Shown: positions 18,024 through 27,156 of the stretch, in pieces | Layout of the letters: each line of letters begins with the position of its first letter | Numbering within the stretch: the stretch's first letter is position 1 | Assembly (NCBI RefSeq): GCF_002811245.1 | Contig: NZ_NIVQ01000014.1 | Location: 1 to 64,000 of the forward strand | Origin: Vibrio salilacus | GTDB lineage: Bacteria; Pseudomonadota; Gammaproteobacteria; Enterobacterales; Vibrionaceae | DNA length: 64,000 bases | Reading direction: 5' to 3' | Notes under the pieces: model-generated | Database searches by the model: none | Told to the model about the DNA's origin: nothing | Seen by the model: only the letters and a program-made list of their open reading frames with translations | Translations under genes and position numbers: made by a program

Positions 18024-19803
18024 CGAGATTTCCCTTTTCTGTCTGTTGAAGTGTCTGATTAGATTGCAACATCTGCCTGAATAAGCCGTCGTTATCGGCT
18101 AACTGTTGATAGTGACCGCTTTGAATGAGTTGTCCGTTTTGCATCACCAAAATTTGCTGCACATTCTGCAATGGAGTGAGCTGGTGGGTCACCATCAGTG
18201 TGGTTTTGCCGTTAATTTGTTTATCTAAGCCTTGCATCACCAGTTTTTCACTGCGAGCATCAAGACTTGCGGTCGGCTCATCCAATAGCCAGAACAACCC
18301 ATCTTGAATCATTGCGCGAGCAAGGGCTAGCCGCTGTGCTTGACCAACAGACAACCCACCCGATCGATCAGAAATGTTGTAGTCTAAACCGTGTGCATCG
18401 ACAAACTCCGAGGCAAAAGACTCATCTAACGCTGTGGCGATCTTTTGATCATTCACACCCTGCTTGCCGAGCGTAACATTGTCACGAATCGTGCCGTGCA
18501 GTAACAGTGGGTTTTGGCCAACCCAACTGATGTTTTTGCGCCAATCTGACAGTGAGAGTTCACGACGTTCAACGCCGTTAATCTTTAATGACCCTTTATA
18601 AGGTAAAAATCCAAGCAGGGCGTTGATAAGGCTAGTTTTTCCTGCGCCACTAGGACCAACCAACGCCGTAGTTTGACCATTGCTGATGTCGAAACTCATC
18701 GGCCCAAGTAGTTTCACGCCTTCGGGTGAGAACACCTCAAGTTCGCTCGCGGTGATGCTTACCCCTTGATTCACAGGTAAAAGGGTTTTTCCAGAGCGCA
18801 CGGTTTCGACATCAGTGTCTAGAAACTCGACGATACTCTCTGCCGCTCCCACCGCTTGTTGCTTAGCATGATAAAACGTCCCAAGGTCGCGAAGTGGTTG
18901 ATAGAACTCAGGTGCCAGTACAAGAATAAACAGTCCGGCAAAGAGGGTAACTCCTGCGCCATAATCACCAAAATTAAGCTCACCGATAAAAGCAAAACCG
19001 AAGTAAACCGCCGTTAATGCAATCGAAATAGAGGTAAAGAACTCAAGTACTGCAGAAGAAAGAAAGGCGATTTTAAGCACATCCATCGTGCGAGTGCGGA
19101 AGACTTCAGAAGCGCCGCGCATCATCTCAGTTTCTGCTTTGGTCCGGTCAAACAGACGAATGGTTGTCATGGATTGTAGGCGGTCATAAAAATGGCCTGA
19201 CAAGCGCTGCAATGCTTTAAAGTTTTTACGGTTGGCGTCAGCGGCTTTCATGCCCACTAAGGCCATAAATAATGGTACTAGGGGCGCGGTCAGCAGAAAG
19301 ATTAATCCTGCCGCCCAGTTCACCGGAAACACCACAATTAAAATAACGAACGGGATCAAAACCGCCAATGACATTTGTGGTAGGTAACGGGCAAAAAAGT
19401 CGTGCATGTCCTCAACTTGCTCAAGCAGCAGTGTTGCCCAAGCGCCAGCAGGTTTTCCTTTGATATAGGCAGGGCCAAGTTCATGCAGCTTATCGAGAAT
19501 CAATTGCCGAATGTAAACACGAATCTGCTCACCACAGCGATAACCTGCGATTTCACGACCCCACGAACAAAGTGCTCGAACAGCAATGATAGCCGCGAGA
19601 CCGACGAAATAAGGCACAAGTTGAGACTTATCAACATGTTCGATGATCAATTGGTGTAATAAGCTAGCCAGTAAAGCAGCTTGAGCTAAAAGGAAAAAGC
19701 TGGAAAGTACCCCAAGGCCAATAGCCGTCATAAGCCAGCGTTTGGCGAGCTTACTTTGCTGCTTGAGCCAATTGTTCAAGCTGCGTTGTTTCTTTTTATC
19801 CAT
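18016..19803 (-). CDS. cydD: Heterodimeric thiol reductant ABC exporter, CydD subunit
   Basis: 595 residues, with an N-terminal transmembrane exporter domain and an ATPase domain: Walker A GPSGAGKTS, signature LSVGQAQR, Walker B LFWLLDEPTASLD, H-loop THQL. Partner of CydC. Lies 112 nt downstream of trxB with a hairpin between, so it may be transcribed partly independently; a Fur-box-like sequence (19817-19831) sits just before its ribosome site. Confidence 0.96.
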   Translation of the reverse strand: MDKKKQRSLNNWLKQQSKLAKRWLMTAIGLGVLSSFFLLAQAALLASLLHQLIIEHVDKSQLVPYFVGLAAIIAVRALCSWGREIAGYRCGEQIRVYIRQLILDKLHELGPAYIKGKPAGAWATLLLEQVEDMHDFFARYLPQMSLAVLIPFVILIVVFPVNWAAGLIFLLTAPLVPLFMALVGMKAADANRKNFKALQRLSGHFYDRLQSMTTIRLFDRTKAETEMMRGASEVFRTRTMDVLKIAFLSSAVLEFFTSISIALTAVYFGFAFIGELNFGDYGAGVTLFAGLFILVLAPEFYQPLRDLGTFYHAKQQAVGAAESIVEFLDTDVETVRSGKTLLPVNQGVSITASELEVFSPEGVKLLGPMSFDISNGQTTALVGPSGAGKTSLINALLGFLPYKGSLKINGVERRELSLSDWRKNISWVGQNPLLLHGTIRDNVTLGKQGVNDQKIATALDESFASEFVDAHGLDYNISDRSGGLSVGQAQRLALARAMIQDGLFWLLDEPTASLDARSEKLVMQGLDKQINGKTTLMVTHQLTPLQNVQQILVMQNGQLIQSGHYQQLADNDGLFRQMLQSNQTLQQTEKGNLDA

Positions 19804-19816
19804 CGTGAAGGCTTAA

Positions 19817-19831
19817 TGATAATTATTATTA
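19817..19831. promoter_or_regulatory. Fur-box-like sequence upstream of cydD
   Basis: TGATAATTATTATTA matches the 15-base Fur core TGATAATNATTATCA at all but one specified position. It lies 14-28 nt before the cydD ATG. The surroundings are AT-rich, so chance is possible. Confidence 0.4.
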
Positions 19832-19855
19832 CGAATTAGAGTGAGCCATTATACA

Positions 19856-19886
19856 AAAGAAAGCCCTAAGGGCATACCATAGGGCT
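19856..19886 (-). terminator. Hairpin between trxB and cydD (probable trxB terminator)
   Basis: Minus strand: AGCCCTA/TAGGGCT stem then TTTCTTTTG. Read-through to cydD is possible. Confidence 0.6.
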
Positions 19887-19915
19887 GTAAGGATTTGAGC
19901 TAAAAATAGAAAATA

Positions 19916-21280
<1,365 letters not shown>

Positions 21281-21937
21281 ATGTTACATCAGCGTGAAAC
21301 CACTCTTCAACTGACCAAACTCAGCGACGCGGCGATTGCTCAGCTTGCCCCCACTTTCACCCAGCTTCCTAAAACTAGCCATGCTGACGGTAAATTCCGC
21401 TTACGACGTTATTCCGTGGTTGCCTTTAAAAACGGTGAAGTGCTTGATTTAAATAAAAATGAGTTTATGCAAACCGACGATATCAATCGCTTCCAAGGCA
21501 ACGTTGTACGCCAGTTCGAGCCTGTAGAGGAGACCACCTTGAAAAGTGATGGCATGCGCGAGATGTGTCAGTTGTTCGCGACATCAAATAACCTTGTCAA
21601 TGGTCAAGAAATAGAAATTCACCAAATTCGCATTGCAGCGGTTTACGACGAAACTCAGGTTGCCCCAGAAGGTGTTCACCAAGATGGCTTTGAACATATC
21701 GCCTTAATCGGTATGGGACGTCACAATATTGAAGGTGGCGATATCATGCTTTACAACAGTTTTAATGAAGCGCCATTTTTTAGAAAAGTTCTGCAAAGTG
21801 GTGAAGTGGCGATGTTGGCTGACAATAAACTGTGGCATAACGCGCAACCAATTCGTTCTGTCAACCAAGGCCAAGAGGGCTATATGGATGTATTTGTACT
21901 GACTGCGAAGGATGCCGTGAATGAGCTTCACTCCTAA
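21281..21937 (+). CDS. 2-oxoglutarate/Fe(II)-dependent dioxygenase family protein (amino-acid hydroxylase type)
   Basis: 218 residues from the third of three consecutive ATGs: AAGGAG (21269-21274) abuts the first and is six bases from ATG 21281. The protein resembles the 2OG-Fe_Oxy_2 family (PF10014), which includes bacterial free L-isoleucine/L-leucine hydroxylases. A likely facial triad is His133-x-Asp135 in GVHQDGFEH and His186 in KLWHNAQPIRS, with Arg192 placed to bind 2-oxoglutarate. The stop overlaps the start of the downstream PLP enzyme by 17 bases, so the two probably act in one pathway on an amino-acid-like substrate. Substrate unknown. Confidence 0.78.
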   Translation: MLHQRETTLQLTKLSDAAIAQLAPTFTQLPKTSHADGKFRLRRYSVVAFKNGEVLDLNKNEFMQTDDINRFQGNVVRQFEPVEETTLKSDGMREMCQLFATSNNLVNGQEIEIHQIRIAAVYDETQVAPEGVHQDGFEHIALIGMGRHNIEGGDIMLYNSFNEAPFFRKVLQSGEVAMLADNKLWHNAQPIRSVNQGQEGYMDVFVLTAKDAVNELHS

Positions 21938-23156
21938 TCTAGCAAGGGCGCAATTTAGCGCGCTGAGCCAAACATATAATGACTTACCAGTGACATTTTT
22001 TGATGGCCCGGGCGGTTCGCAAGTGCCACAGTCGGTGTTAGAAGCGATGCAAGCTTATCTGGGTTTTTTCAACGCAAACTTGGGTGGGCATTATTTCTCA
22101 AGCCAGCAAACGACGCAATTAATGCTCCAAGCGCGCGAGCATGCCGCGGCACTGGTCAATGCAGAGTCGAAAGATAATATTGTGTTTGGCGCTAACATGA
22201 CATCACTGACTTTCCAACTCAGTCGAGCCATCAGTCGTGAGTGGCAGATGGGGGATGAAGTAATCGTTACCGCACTCGATCATTATTCGAATGTGTCGAG
22301 TTGGCAGCAGGCAGCCGATGACAAGGGGGCGATTATCCATCAAGCCCTTGTTGACGAACTCGATTGCAGCTTGGATATCGAACATTTGCTGTCACTTATT
22401 AATGATAAGACCAGACTTATTGCGTTGACGCTTGCGTCAAATACCACAGGGTCGATTGTTGACGTGAAGCGTGTTGTTGATGCTGCACATCGAGCCGGTG
22501 CTATGGTTTACGTTGATGCAGTGCATTACGCACCGCACCATTTGGTTGATGTTCAGGCCCTTGGCTGTGACTTCTTAGCTTGCTCTGCGTACAAATTTTT
22601 CGGTCCGCACGTTGGTATCGCCTATGTCGCTCCGAAATGGTTGCATGCGTTAAAACCCTATAAGGTCGAGCCGGCAACTGACTGTGGCCCTGGTCGTTTC
22701 GAGACAGGAACGCAAAGCTTCGAAGCATTGTCAGGCTTAGTTGCGGCGGTTAAATACCTTGCGCAATGGGGCTCGAGTCATTTATCGCTACGAGAGCGTT
22801 TGGTTGAATCTTATCGTGACTACAACCAACATGAATCTGGACTCAGCGAGCGTTTCCTACTGCGTCTATCTGAGTTGTCAGGCGTGAGACTATATGGCCG
22901 ACAGGTTGCTGATAGTGCGCTTCGAACCCCAACCTTTGCGTTGACGTTCGACAATCATTCGTCTGAAACGATTGCACGTAAGTTGGGCGAATGTAATATT
23001 TGTGTTGGGAACGGCCACTTCTATGCTCTTGGCTTAGTGCGGCAGTTAAAGTTAGAACAATCGGGCGGTGTGGTGCGTATTGGCTTTATGCATTACAACA
23101 CGCTAGAAGAGGTCGATACGCTGTTTGATGAGCTTAAGGCCATTCTTGGCGATTAA
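21921..23156 (+). CDS. Class V PLP enzyme, cysteine desulfurase-like but lacking the desulfurase cysteine
   Basis: 411 residues with the SufS/NifS-like fold: substrate loop FFDGPGGSQVP, VDAVHYAPH as the PLP-stacking region, and Lys225 in CSAYKFFGPH as the Schiff-base lysine. At the place where desulfurases have their catalytic Cys (HCA), this protein has GHFYAL (His366-Phe367), so it is unlikely to be a persulfide-forming desulfurase. Database names such as 'cysteine desulfurase-like' would therefore mislead. It overlaps the upstream dioxygenase gene and has its own SD (AAGGA). It may cleave or transform the hydroxylated product; that is inference. Confidence 0.8.
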   Translation: MSFTPNLARAQFSALSQTYNDLPVTFFDGPGGSQVPQSVLEAMQAYLGFFNANLGGHYFSSQQTTQLMLQAREHAAALVNAESKDNIVFGANMTSLTFQLSRAISREWQMGDEVIVTALDHYSNVSSWQQAADDKGAIIHQALVDELDCSLDIEHLLSLINDKTRLIALTLASNTTGSIVDVKRVVDAAHRAGAMVYVDAVHYAPHHLVDVQALGCDFLACSAYKFFGPHVGIAYVAPKWLHALKPYKVEPATDCGPGRFETGTQSFEALSGLVAAVKYLAQWGSSHLSLRERLVESYRDYNQHESGLSERFLLRLSELSGVRLYGRQVADSALRTPTFALTFDNHSSETIARKLGECNICVGNGHFYALGLVRQLKLEQSGGVVRIGFMHYNTLEEVDTLFDELKAILGD

Positions 23157-23167
23157 CCTGAATGAAC

Positions 23168-23193
23168 AAAGGACCTCAATTGAGGTCCTTTTA
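23168..23193. terminator. Bidirectional terminator between the PLP-enzyme gene and the DUF2797 gene
   Basis: Perfect palindrome AAAGGACCTCAATTGAGGTCCTTT with A/T runs on both sides, serving two convergent genes. Confidence 0.9.
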
Positions 23194-23196
23194 ATT

Positions 23197-24021
23197 TTAC
23201 GCGCTGACTTCAACTTCATAAGAGGTGAATTTACGAATGTTAATTACCCCGGTATCAAAAATCAGATATTGGCCTTTAATCCCTTGAAGAACCCCAGTCA
23301 CTTGGGGGGTTTTATCAAAATTATGTGAAGTGATTTTGATCGGATGCTGTTCGACAGGGTATTCGATTGGCGTAATACTTTCTGTCAGAACGTCAATGGC
23401 ATCATCGCCAAATTGCTGTTTGATCTCTGCAATCTTATCGCTGAGGAGCGGCAATAGTTGTGCAAAGCGCTGATTAAGATCAATCGGCTCACCATCACCT
23501 TTGAGTAGCGTTCTCCAATTGGTTTTATCCGCGATATGCTTAGCAACTTCTACTTCAATCAAACCAGAAATATGACGGGTTTTAACTTTAAAAATAGGCA
23601 AACCTTGTGTCGCCCCTTGGTCTATCCAACGCGTTGGGATCTGTGTATGGCGAGTAATACCGACTTTTAAACTCGAGGTATTCGATAGATAGACATAATG
23701 GTCGACCATACAGTTGTCCTCCCCCCATTTTGGCTCGCGACAAGTACCTTGATCGTAGTGACAGGTTTCTGGCTTCATTATACACATGTCACAGCTGGCA
23801 AGCTTGCGCATACAAATAAAGCAATGGCCTTGTGAATAGCTTTTTTTGGTTTTCTTACCACACGCACTGCAATAGATATTGCCAGTGTGGGTTAGCGTGA
23901 GGGATTGACCGATAAATGGTGTCAGGTCGACAAACTGTTCGCCGACAGGAAGTTGATAGATGACTTTGACATCCAGTGAAGCACGCATTTTATTGAGCGT
24001 ACCTTTCGCAATTAAAGACAT
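23197..24021 (-). CDS. DUF2797 family protein with a cysteine-rich zinc-binding-like region
   Basis: 274 residues from ATG 24021 (MSLIAKGTLNKM); the reading frame extends 42 codons upstream, but that stretch is low-complexity and lacks a ribosome site. Residues ~50-110 contain paired cysteines (CSACGKK, CFICM, CDMCIMKPETC, GTCREP), probably binding zinc. These precede a segment DHYVYLSNTSSLKVGIT and RWIDQGA that resembles the start of a GIY-YIG-type fold. Function unknown. The size agrees with DUF2797 proteins. Confidence 0.8.
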   Translation of the reverse strand: MSLIAKGTLNKMRASLDVKVIYQLPVGEQFVDLTPFIGQSLTLTHTGNIYCSACGKKTKKSYSQGHCFICMRKLASCDMCIMKPETCHYDQGTCREPKWGEDNCMVDHYVYLSNTSSLKVGITRHTQIPTRWIDQGATQGLPIFKVKTRHISGLIEVEVAKHIADKTNWRTLLKGDGEPIDLNQRFAQLLPLLSDKIAEIKQQFGDDAIDVLTESITPIEYPVEQHPIKITSHNFDKTPQVTGVLQGIKGQYLIFDTGVINIRKFTSYEVEVSA

Positions 24022-24191
24022 GACAATGCTCTTTTCGTTTTTGTTGGTTTTTTCAATCGTTGATTGTAGCATTATTGATCTCGAGCGGAAAAACGAACGC
24101 CTTCTTTGCGCTAGCGAAATAGAATGATGCAATAACATGTTGCACATGATTGGTACGCGGTGATCGTCGCTTTTTAGTCACTTGTCTCAGA

Positions 24192-24884
24192 TTACGGCTC
24201 GATTGTAATGGGTTCTTTAGGGCCTAAAAACTTAGGCTTGGTATTCGTAATGTAGATATCAAGTAACGCCTTTGCGCGGGCGAAGACTTCGCGGATGCGT
24301 ACTTTGAAGCCTGAATGACGTGAAGGACCAGGAACTGCAAAGCACTTGGCATTAATATTGTGCGAGTTGGCAATAAATAGCGCCCGTTCGCAGTGAAACT
24401 TCTGCGAAATAATCAAAAAATTATCGGTATCAAAAATCTCTTTTGCTCTGACGACGGAATCCAGTGTGCGAAAGCCTGCATAATCCAACACAATTCGTTC
24501 TTCAGGAATCCCAGCGGCTAGTAGATCACGCTTCATGGTCCAGGGCTCATTGTATGAGCGATGCGCATTGTCACCACTGAGTATAAAATGACTGACCTTG
24601 TCCTGTTGATAGAGTGCGATAGCCGCCTCAATACGATGGGTGTAGTATTCGTTGAGAGTTTTACCAAGATATTTACTGGTGCCCAAAACCACGGCAACAT
24701 TGAAAGAATCAACCTGATCCATTTGTGAAAACAACTGCTCACGTGCTTGAACAGAGACCCACCGGTCAACGCTAAATAGTGTTACCGCGATCAATAGTAG
24801 ACTAAAAAATAGCCAGGTGAACAACTTGATTAGCCGTTTAAGCCAAGTCTGTGATTGTGTCTCTCGATGGAATAATTTTCGCAC
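24192..24884 (-). CDS. sanA: SanA-family membrane protein (DUF218/YdcF-like)
   Basis: 230 residues from a GTG at 24884 that overlaps the upstream gene's TAG by one base (TAGTG). A longer reading from ATG 24932 would overlap the DUF3392 gene by 49 nt and has no ribosome site. One N-terminal TM (about residues 17-37), then the DUF218 domain: VAVVLGTSKYL, HFILSGDN, EPWTMKRDLLAAGIPEERI, ISQKFHCERALFIA. E. coli SanA affects envelope barrier function and vancomycin exclusion; the biochemical activity is not known. The C-terminal REVFARAKALLD is SanA-like. Confidence 0.88.
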   Translation of the reverse strand: MRKLFHRETQSQTWLKRLIKLFTWLFFSLLLIAVTLFSVDRWVSVQAREQLFSQMDQVDSFNVAVVLGTSKYLGKTLNEYYTHRIEAAIALYQQDKVSHFILSGDNAHRSYNEPWTMKRDLLAAGIPEERIVLDYAGFRTLDSVVRAKEIFDTDNFLIISQKFHCERALFIANSHNINAKCFAVPGPSRHSGFKVRIREVFARAKALLDIYITNTKPKFLGPKEPITIEP

Positions 24885-25204
24885 TAGATTTGTCGATTCC
24901 TTTGCGCCCAAAGACCGATGATAATAAAACATGTCAACACGATAGAGAACATTATACCGCTGTCCAATGATCGTAGTGTCCGAGTTAAATAGGGCGTTGC
25001 TTTAATGATGATTAAGCCGTAACCAAACGCGTTGATCAAGACAAACGCGATCGTTCTGAGCACGAAGTTGTAGTTTCTCAGCCATCTTCTGACTATGCTA
25101 TTGATTTCACCGCCTGCCATCACTAACGTACAAGCAATCAATGCTGTAGAGATTTCACTCAGATAAGGCAGCAAATAGCGCCCGAGTATATGTAAATATT
25201 CCAT
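24884..25204 (-). CDS. DUF3392 family inner-membrane protein
   Basis: 106 residues, with three to four hydrophobic helices (residues ~7-30, 47-66, 81-100) and few charged residues. I recognise it as DUF3392, a small family seen mainly in Vibrio relatives. It is the upstream partner of sanA, sharing a TAGTG stop/start junction, which suggests a joint envelope role. Function unknown. Confidence 0.75.
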   Translation of the reverse strand: MEYLHILGRYLLPYLSEISTALIACTLVMAGGEINSIVRRWLRNYNFVLRTIAFVLINAFGYGLIIIKATPYLTRTLRSLDSGIMFSIVLTCFIIIGLWAQRNRQI

Positions 25205-25283
25205 TATTGATTAAAGAGTTAACTAAAAACAGCCAAGGATATCACGAAGTAGTGCGCCGCTGTCTAGAGTAAATCATAAAGAA

Positions 25284-25305
25284 AAACCCAGCAGTTGCTG
25301 GGTTT
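25284..25305 (-). terminator. Terminator of maeA
   Basis: 10-bp stem AAACCCAGCA/TGCTGGGTTT followed on the minus strand by TTCTTTATG, just past the maeA stop. Confidence 0.8.
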
Positions 25306-25312
25306 GAATGGA

Positions 25313-27001
25313 TTAGAACGCTGTGCGTTTGTAACGGCGATACACTGGCTGCCAGAAAGAGGCGTCGATTGCCTCTTCGAGAGCTTCGTCAGTTATCTCA
25401 AGCGCCACACCTTGCTCAATCGCTTTTTTGGCGACAGCGAAGGCAATTTTCTTCGAGACAGAATGAATTGCTTCAAGTGGCGGTAACAGTGGGCCTTGAC
25501 CATTGATCGCCAGCGGAGAGCAGGTCGCTAGTGCGCGGCTCGATTCCATCAGCATTTCATCTGTCACGCGTTTTGCTTGTACGGCCAAAACGCCCAAACC
25601 AATGCCCGGGAAGATATAGCTGTTATTACATTGGGCAATGGCGTAGGTCTTACCATCATGAGTGACTGGATCAAACGGACTGCCCGTGGCAACCAAGGCC
25701 TCACCGTTAGTCCAACGAATGATGTCATTCGGCGTGGCTTCGACTCGGCTGGTCGGGTTTGACAGTGGGAAGATAATAGGACGCGCGCAGTGAGCGTGCA
25801 TCTCTTTGATTACTTCTTCGCTAAACAGACCTGGCGCACCAGAAACGCCCACTAGTACGGTTGGTTTGGCATTGCGCATCACATCAAGCAGTGAAAACCC
25901 ATTGCTTTCTGCTTGCCAATCGGCGGTACTTTTGTGCTTTTGTACCAAACGTTGTTGGAAGTCGAGTAGGTTAGGCATGCCCTCTTGCAGTAAGCCCCAA
26001 CGATCGACCATAAAGACTTGTGAGCGAGCTTTGGCATCACTAATGCCTTCTGACACCATTTGTGCAATGATCGCTTCTGCAATACCGCAACCTGCTGAAC
26101 CTGCACCAAGGAAGGCGACGCGTTGCTGTGATAATTTACTGCCTGCCGCCTGACATGCAGCCAGTAGTGAACCAACAGTAACAGCGGCGGTGCCTTGAAT
26201 GTCATCGTTAAAGCAACAAATGCGGTCTTTATAGCGCTCAAGTAGTGGCATCGCGTTCTTTTGGGCGAAGTCTTCGAATTGAATCAGCGCCTCTGGCCAA
26301 CGGCGTTGAACGGCTTGCATGAACTCTTCGACAAAGGCATCGTATTCTGTGCCAGTAATGCGCGGATGACGCCAGCCCATGTACATTGGGTCAGCCAGAC
26401 GCTGCGGGTTGTTAGTTCCCACATCAAGAACGATAGGCAAGGTATAAGCAGGGCTGATACCACCACAGGCAGTATAGAGAGCAAGCTTACCAATAGGGAT
26501 ACCCATACCACCGATACCTTGGTCGCCAAGGCCCAAAATACGTTCGCCGTCAGTGACCACAATGACTTTAACGTTGTGGTTAGAGGCATTGTTGAGAATA
26601 TCATCGATGCGATCTCGGTTGGCGTAAGAGACAAACAGACCACGCCCACGACGATAGATGTTAGAGAAGTTTTCACATGCCGCGCCAACCGTTGGCGTAT
26701 AGATAATTGGCATCATCTCAGAAATATGATTTTGCACTAAACGGTAAAACAGCGTTTCGTTTGTGTCTTGAATATTGCGCAGGTAAATATGCTTGTCCAT
26801 ATCGTTTTCAAAGTTACGATATTGCAAATAAGCACGTTCTACCTGTTCCTGAATCGTTTCAGTATTTTCCGGTAGCAGACCTTCAAGGTTAAAAGAGCTT
26901 CTCTCTTGTGCGGAGAATGCGCTGCCTTTGTTGAGCAGAGGTGTACTCAGAAGTGCTGGGCCTGCATATGGGATATATAAAGGGCGTTTATCGTTATTCA
27001 T
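25313..27001 (-). CDS. maeA: NAD-dependent malic enzyme
   Basis: 562 residues, oxidative decarboxylation of malate to pyruvate. The large-subunit malic enzyme layout is clear: [26 protein letters not shown] nucleotide loop ([18 protein letters not shown]), metal-binding FEDFAQKNA and [11 protein letters not shown], dinucleotide site [15 protein letters not shown]. Length matches E. coli MaeA (SfcA). Monocistronic; divergent from the helicase gene. Confidence 0.95.
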   Translation of the reverse strand: MNNDKRPLYIPYAGPALLSTPLLNKGSAFSAQERSSFNLEGLLPENTETIQEQVERAYLQYRNFENDMDKHIYLRNIQDTNETLFYRLVQNHISEMMPIIYTPTVGAACENFSNIYRRGRGLFVSYANRDRIDDILNNASNHNVKVIVVTDGERILGLGDQGIGGMGIPIGKLALYTACGGISPAYTLPIVLDVGTNNPQRLADPMYMGWRHPRITGTEYDAFVEEFMQAVQRRWPEALIQFEDFAQKNAMPLLERYKDRICCFNDDIQGTAAVTVGSLLAACQAAGSKLSQQRVAFLGAGSAGCGIAEAIIAQMVSEGISDAKARSQVFMVDRWGLLQEGMPNLLDFQQRLVQKHKSTADWQAESNGFSLLDVMRNAKPTVLVGVSGAPGLFSEEVIKEMHAHCARPIIFPLSNPTSRVEATPNDIIRWTNGEALVATGSPFDPVTHDGKTYAIAQCNNSYIFPGIGLGVLAVQAKRVTDEMLMESSRALATCSPLAINGQGPLLPPLEAIHSVSKKIAFAVAKKAIEQGVALEITDEALEEAIDASFWQPVYRRYKRTAF

Positions 27002-27156
27002 TACATGCCTATAGTAGGGTTTCGGTCAACAGACCATCGGGAACAGGAACCTAAAAATGATAGGGATTCGTCGCTGTATTGTAAACTGAATATTCCTCCA
27101 TTTTAACAAACTTTGCGTATATAATTTGCCGCTTCAACTCAATCAGCGTATTTGTC

